Source: QHVT01 sp036399015
GTDB taxonomy: Bacteria; Acidobacteriota; Thermoanaerobaculia; Gp7-AA8
NCBI GenBank assembly: GCA_036399015.1
Contig: DASWNW010000038.1
Span: 62,001-126,000, forward strand
DNA: 64,000 bases
Direction of reading: 5' to 3'
Below, in pieces: positions 63,135 to 64,000 of the stretch; within the stretch, counting starts at the first letter, position 1, and every line of letters starts with the position of its first letter. The notes below the pieces were generated by a model that was given only the letters and a program-made list of their open reading frames with translations, did not search any database and was not told the DNA's origin. Position numbers and translations under genes: made by a program.

Positions 63135-64000
63135 TCAGATCGCAACCCTTTCGCCGGAAACGATCAACTGATCCCGATACTCCCCTTCGGTCAGCGAAAC
63201 CCCATGCGCGACGATGCAGCGCTCCAGCGTCACGCCGGAGGCGATGTGGCAGTCGTCCCAGACGACGGAGTCGCGCACGTCTCCCTCGATCGTCGTGCGC
63301 GCGCCGATGACCGAGCGCGCCACGCTGCCGCGCGCGGTTTCGTGCAGCAGCGAATCGCCGTCGAGCCGCGAGCCGGGGACGGGCGCGAGCGCGCCGCGCA
63401 GCGTTTCGTCGAGCAGCGCGCGGGAGGCGGCGACGTAGCGCTGCGGCGTCCCGATGTCGAACCAGAGGCCGTCGTCGACGACGCCCGCTAGCTTCTCGCG
63501 GCCCGAGTCGGTGAGCGGCATGTACGCGTGCTCGACGATCCCGGAGAACTCCTTCTCGGGAAGGTGGTCGAAGACGCGCGTGCTGATGACGTGCGACCCG
63601 GCGAACATCATCGCCTCGCCGGTGCCCTTGCCGAAGCCGGTGATCTGCCCCCGGTCGAAGTAGACGGGCGTGAACTTGTCGTTCGGCGGCGGGGTGCGCA
63701 TCGTCAGCGCGGCGATAGCGTCCATGGCGCGTCGCGCTTCGCGCAGCGCGTCCCAGCGGGGGAACTGCACGGTGTCGCCGTTGACGAGGAAGAACTCCTC
63801 CTCGCCCGCGAGCTGCGGGCGCACGCGCCGGATGCCGCCGCCGGTGCCGAGGATCTCCTCCTCGCGGGAGAAGAAGAACTCCGCCCTGCCGGCGTATTCG
63901 TCGGCGAGATAGCGCTCCAGCGGCTCGGGGAGGTGGTGCAGGTTGACGATCAGGTCGCGCACGCCCGCGGCGAGGAACGACTCCACCGCCCAGGCGATCA
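63135..64000 (-). CDS. NDP-sugar nucleotidyltransferase, C-terminal part (start beyond the window)
   Basis: The frame is open to the window edge; about 288 residues are seen. RmlA/MurU-like nucleotidyltransferase: VRDLIVNLHHLPEPLERYL, EILGTGGGIRRVRPQL (substrate loop), EFFLVNGDTVQF, WFDIGTPQRY, and a C-terminal left-handed beta-helix-like tail (SVIGARTTIEGDVRDSVVWD). Likely mannose-1-phosphate guanylyltransferase or MurNAc-1-phosphate uridylyltransferase; the N-terminal GxGTRLxP motif is outside the window. A GTG (V of VESFLAAG) within this stretch is not the start. Confidence 0.88.
   Translation of the reverse strand, partial: IAWAVESFLAAGVRDLIVNLHHLPEPLERYLADEYAGRAEFFFSREEEILGTGGGIRRVRPQLAGEEEFFLVNGDTVQFPRWDALREARRAMDAIAALTMRTPPPNDKFTPVYFDRGQITGFGKGTGEAMMFAGSHVISTRVFDHLPEKEFSGIVEHAYMPLTDSGREKLAGVVDDGLWFDIGTPQRYVAASRALLDETLRGALAPVPGSRLDGDSLLHETARGSVARSVIGARTTIEGDVRDSVVWDDCHIASGVTLERCIVAHGVSLTEGEYRDQLIVSGERVAI

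Noticed and set aside
62960..63145. N-terminal extension of the GAF histidine kinase through the GAGGAAC repeats
   Set aside because: The extra residues are repetitive RGTPRNPEEP-like translation of the repeat; the ATG at 62959 precedes the first membrane helix.

Overview
The window is GC-rich (roughly two thirds G+C by eye) and gene-dense. It is typical bacterial chromosome with no phage, plasmid or insertion-sequence genes. The mix of gene families fits an uncultured Acidobacteriota-like bacterium: a type-II EF-G paralogue, a DUF507 protein, Ser/Thr kinases with TPR tails, a hybrid sensor kinase with a Y_Y_Y propeller front end, rsbW/STAS, DUF1264 and many secreted Acidobacteria-style hypotheticals. 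This lineage call is inference from families, not a placement. About 60 protein genes, one tRNA (Cys, GCA) and several unusual repeat families are supported.

Layout. 0-4.4 kb (minus): operon of a Ser/Thr kinase, a short TldD-like protein, an unknown protein, a DUF507 protein and the start of an acyl-CoA carboxylase subunit. 4.5-8.5 kb (plus): EF-G II, an unknown protein and a GT2-GtrA glycosyltransferase, convergent with a GT-C type membrane glycosyltransferase. 10.3-15.7 kb: four-helix-bundle protein, fumarase beta, aspartase, ThpR, a methyltransferase, RlmN. 15.9-18.7 kb: DNA glycosylase, tRNA-Cys, lepA, followed by a cluster of hairpins. 19-24.8 kb: twin exported proteins, STAS/RsbW pair, an HExxH protein, selD (a selenoprotein read through an in-frame TGA), DUF2007 and PEGA-like genes. 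24.8-29.8 kb: hybrid sensor kinase followed by a receiver-Ser/Thr kinase fusion. 30-35 kb: envelope genes, carbonic anhydrase, a YbaL-type antiporter, DUF523. 35.4-38.2 kb: cueR and copA with a shared CueR-type promoter. 38.4-45.2 kb: exported proteins, an MBL-fold enzyme, a YjdF-type membrane protein, fumarase alpha and twin CARDB-like secreted proteins. 45.4-53.6 kb: clpB behind a HAIR-like operator, twin GT39-like transferases, a cupredoxin lipoprotein, asnB. 53.6-55.3 kb: a duplicated DUF433/DUF5615 toxin-antitoxin module and a scrambled third copy. 55.3-64 kb: M28 peptidase, ftsB, purB, rlpA, ndk, a GAF histidine kinase and a truncated nucleotidyltransferase.

The most noteworthy signals are these: the Sec codon of selD with a compatible stem-loop just downstream; an 83-84 bp element that occurs twice and runs exactly from the stop codon of one gene to the stop codon of the convergent gene; a seven-hairpin region after lepA with compensatory base changes between copies; a tandemly duplicated toxin-antitoxin unit whose promoter/leader is identical while its genes have diverged; and a recurring TANNNT box 6-9 nt before start codons, which suggests leaderless transcription. 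Two families of short tandem repeats arranged as inverted arms sit only between genes. Functions are assigned from sequence motifs and family knowledge; no database search was possible.
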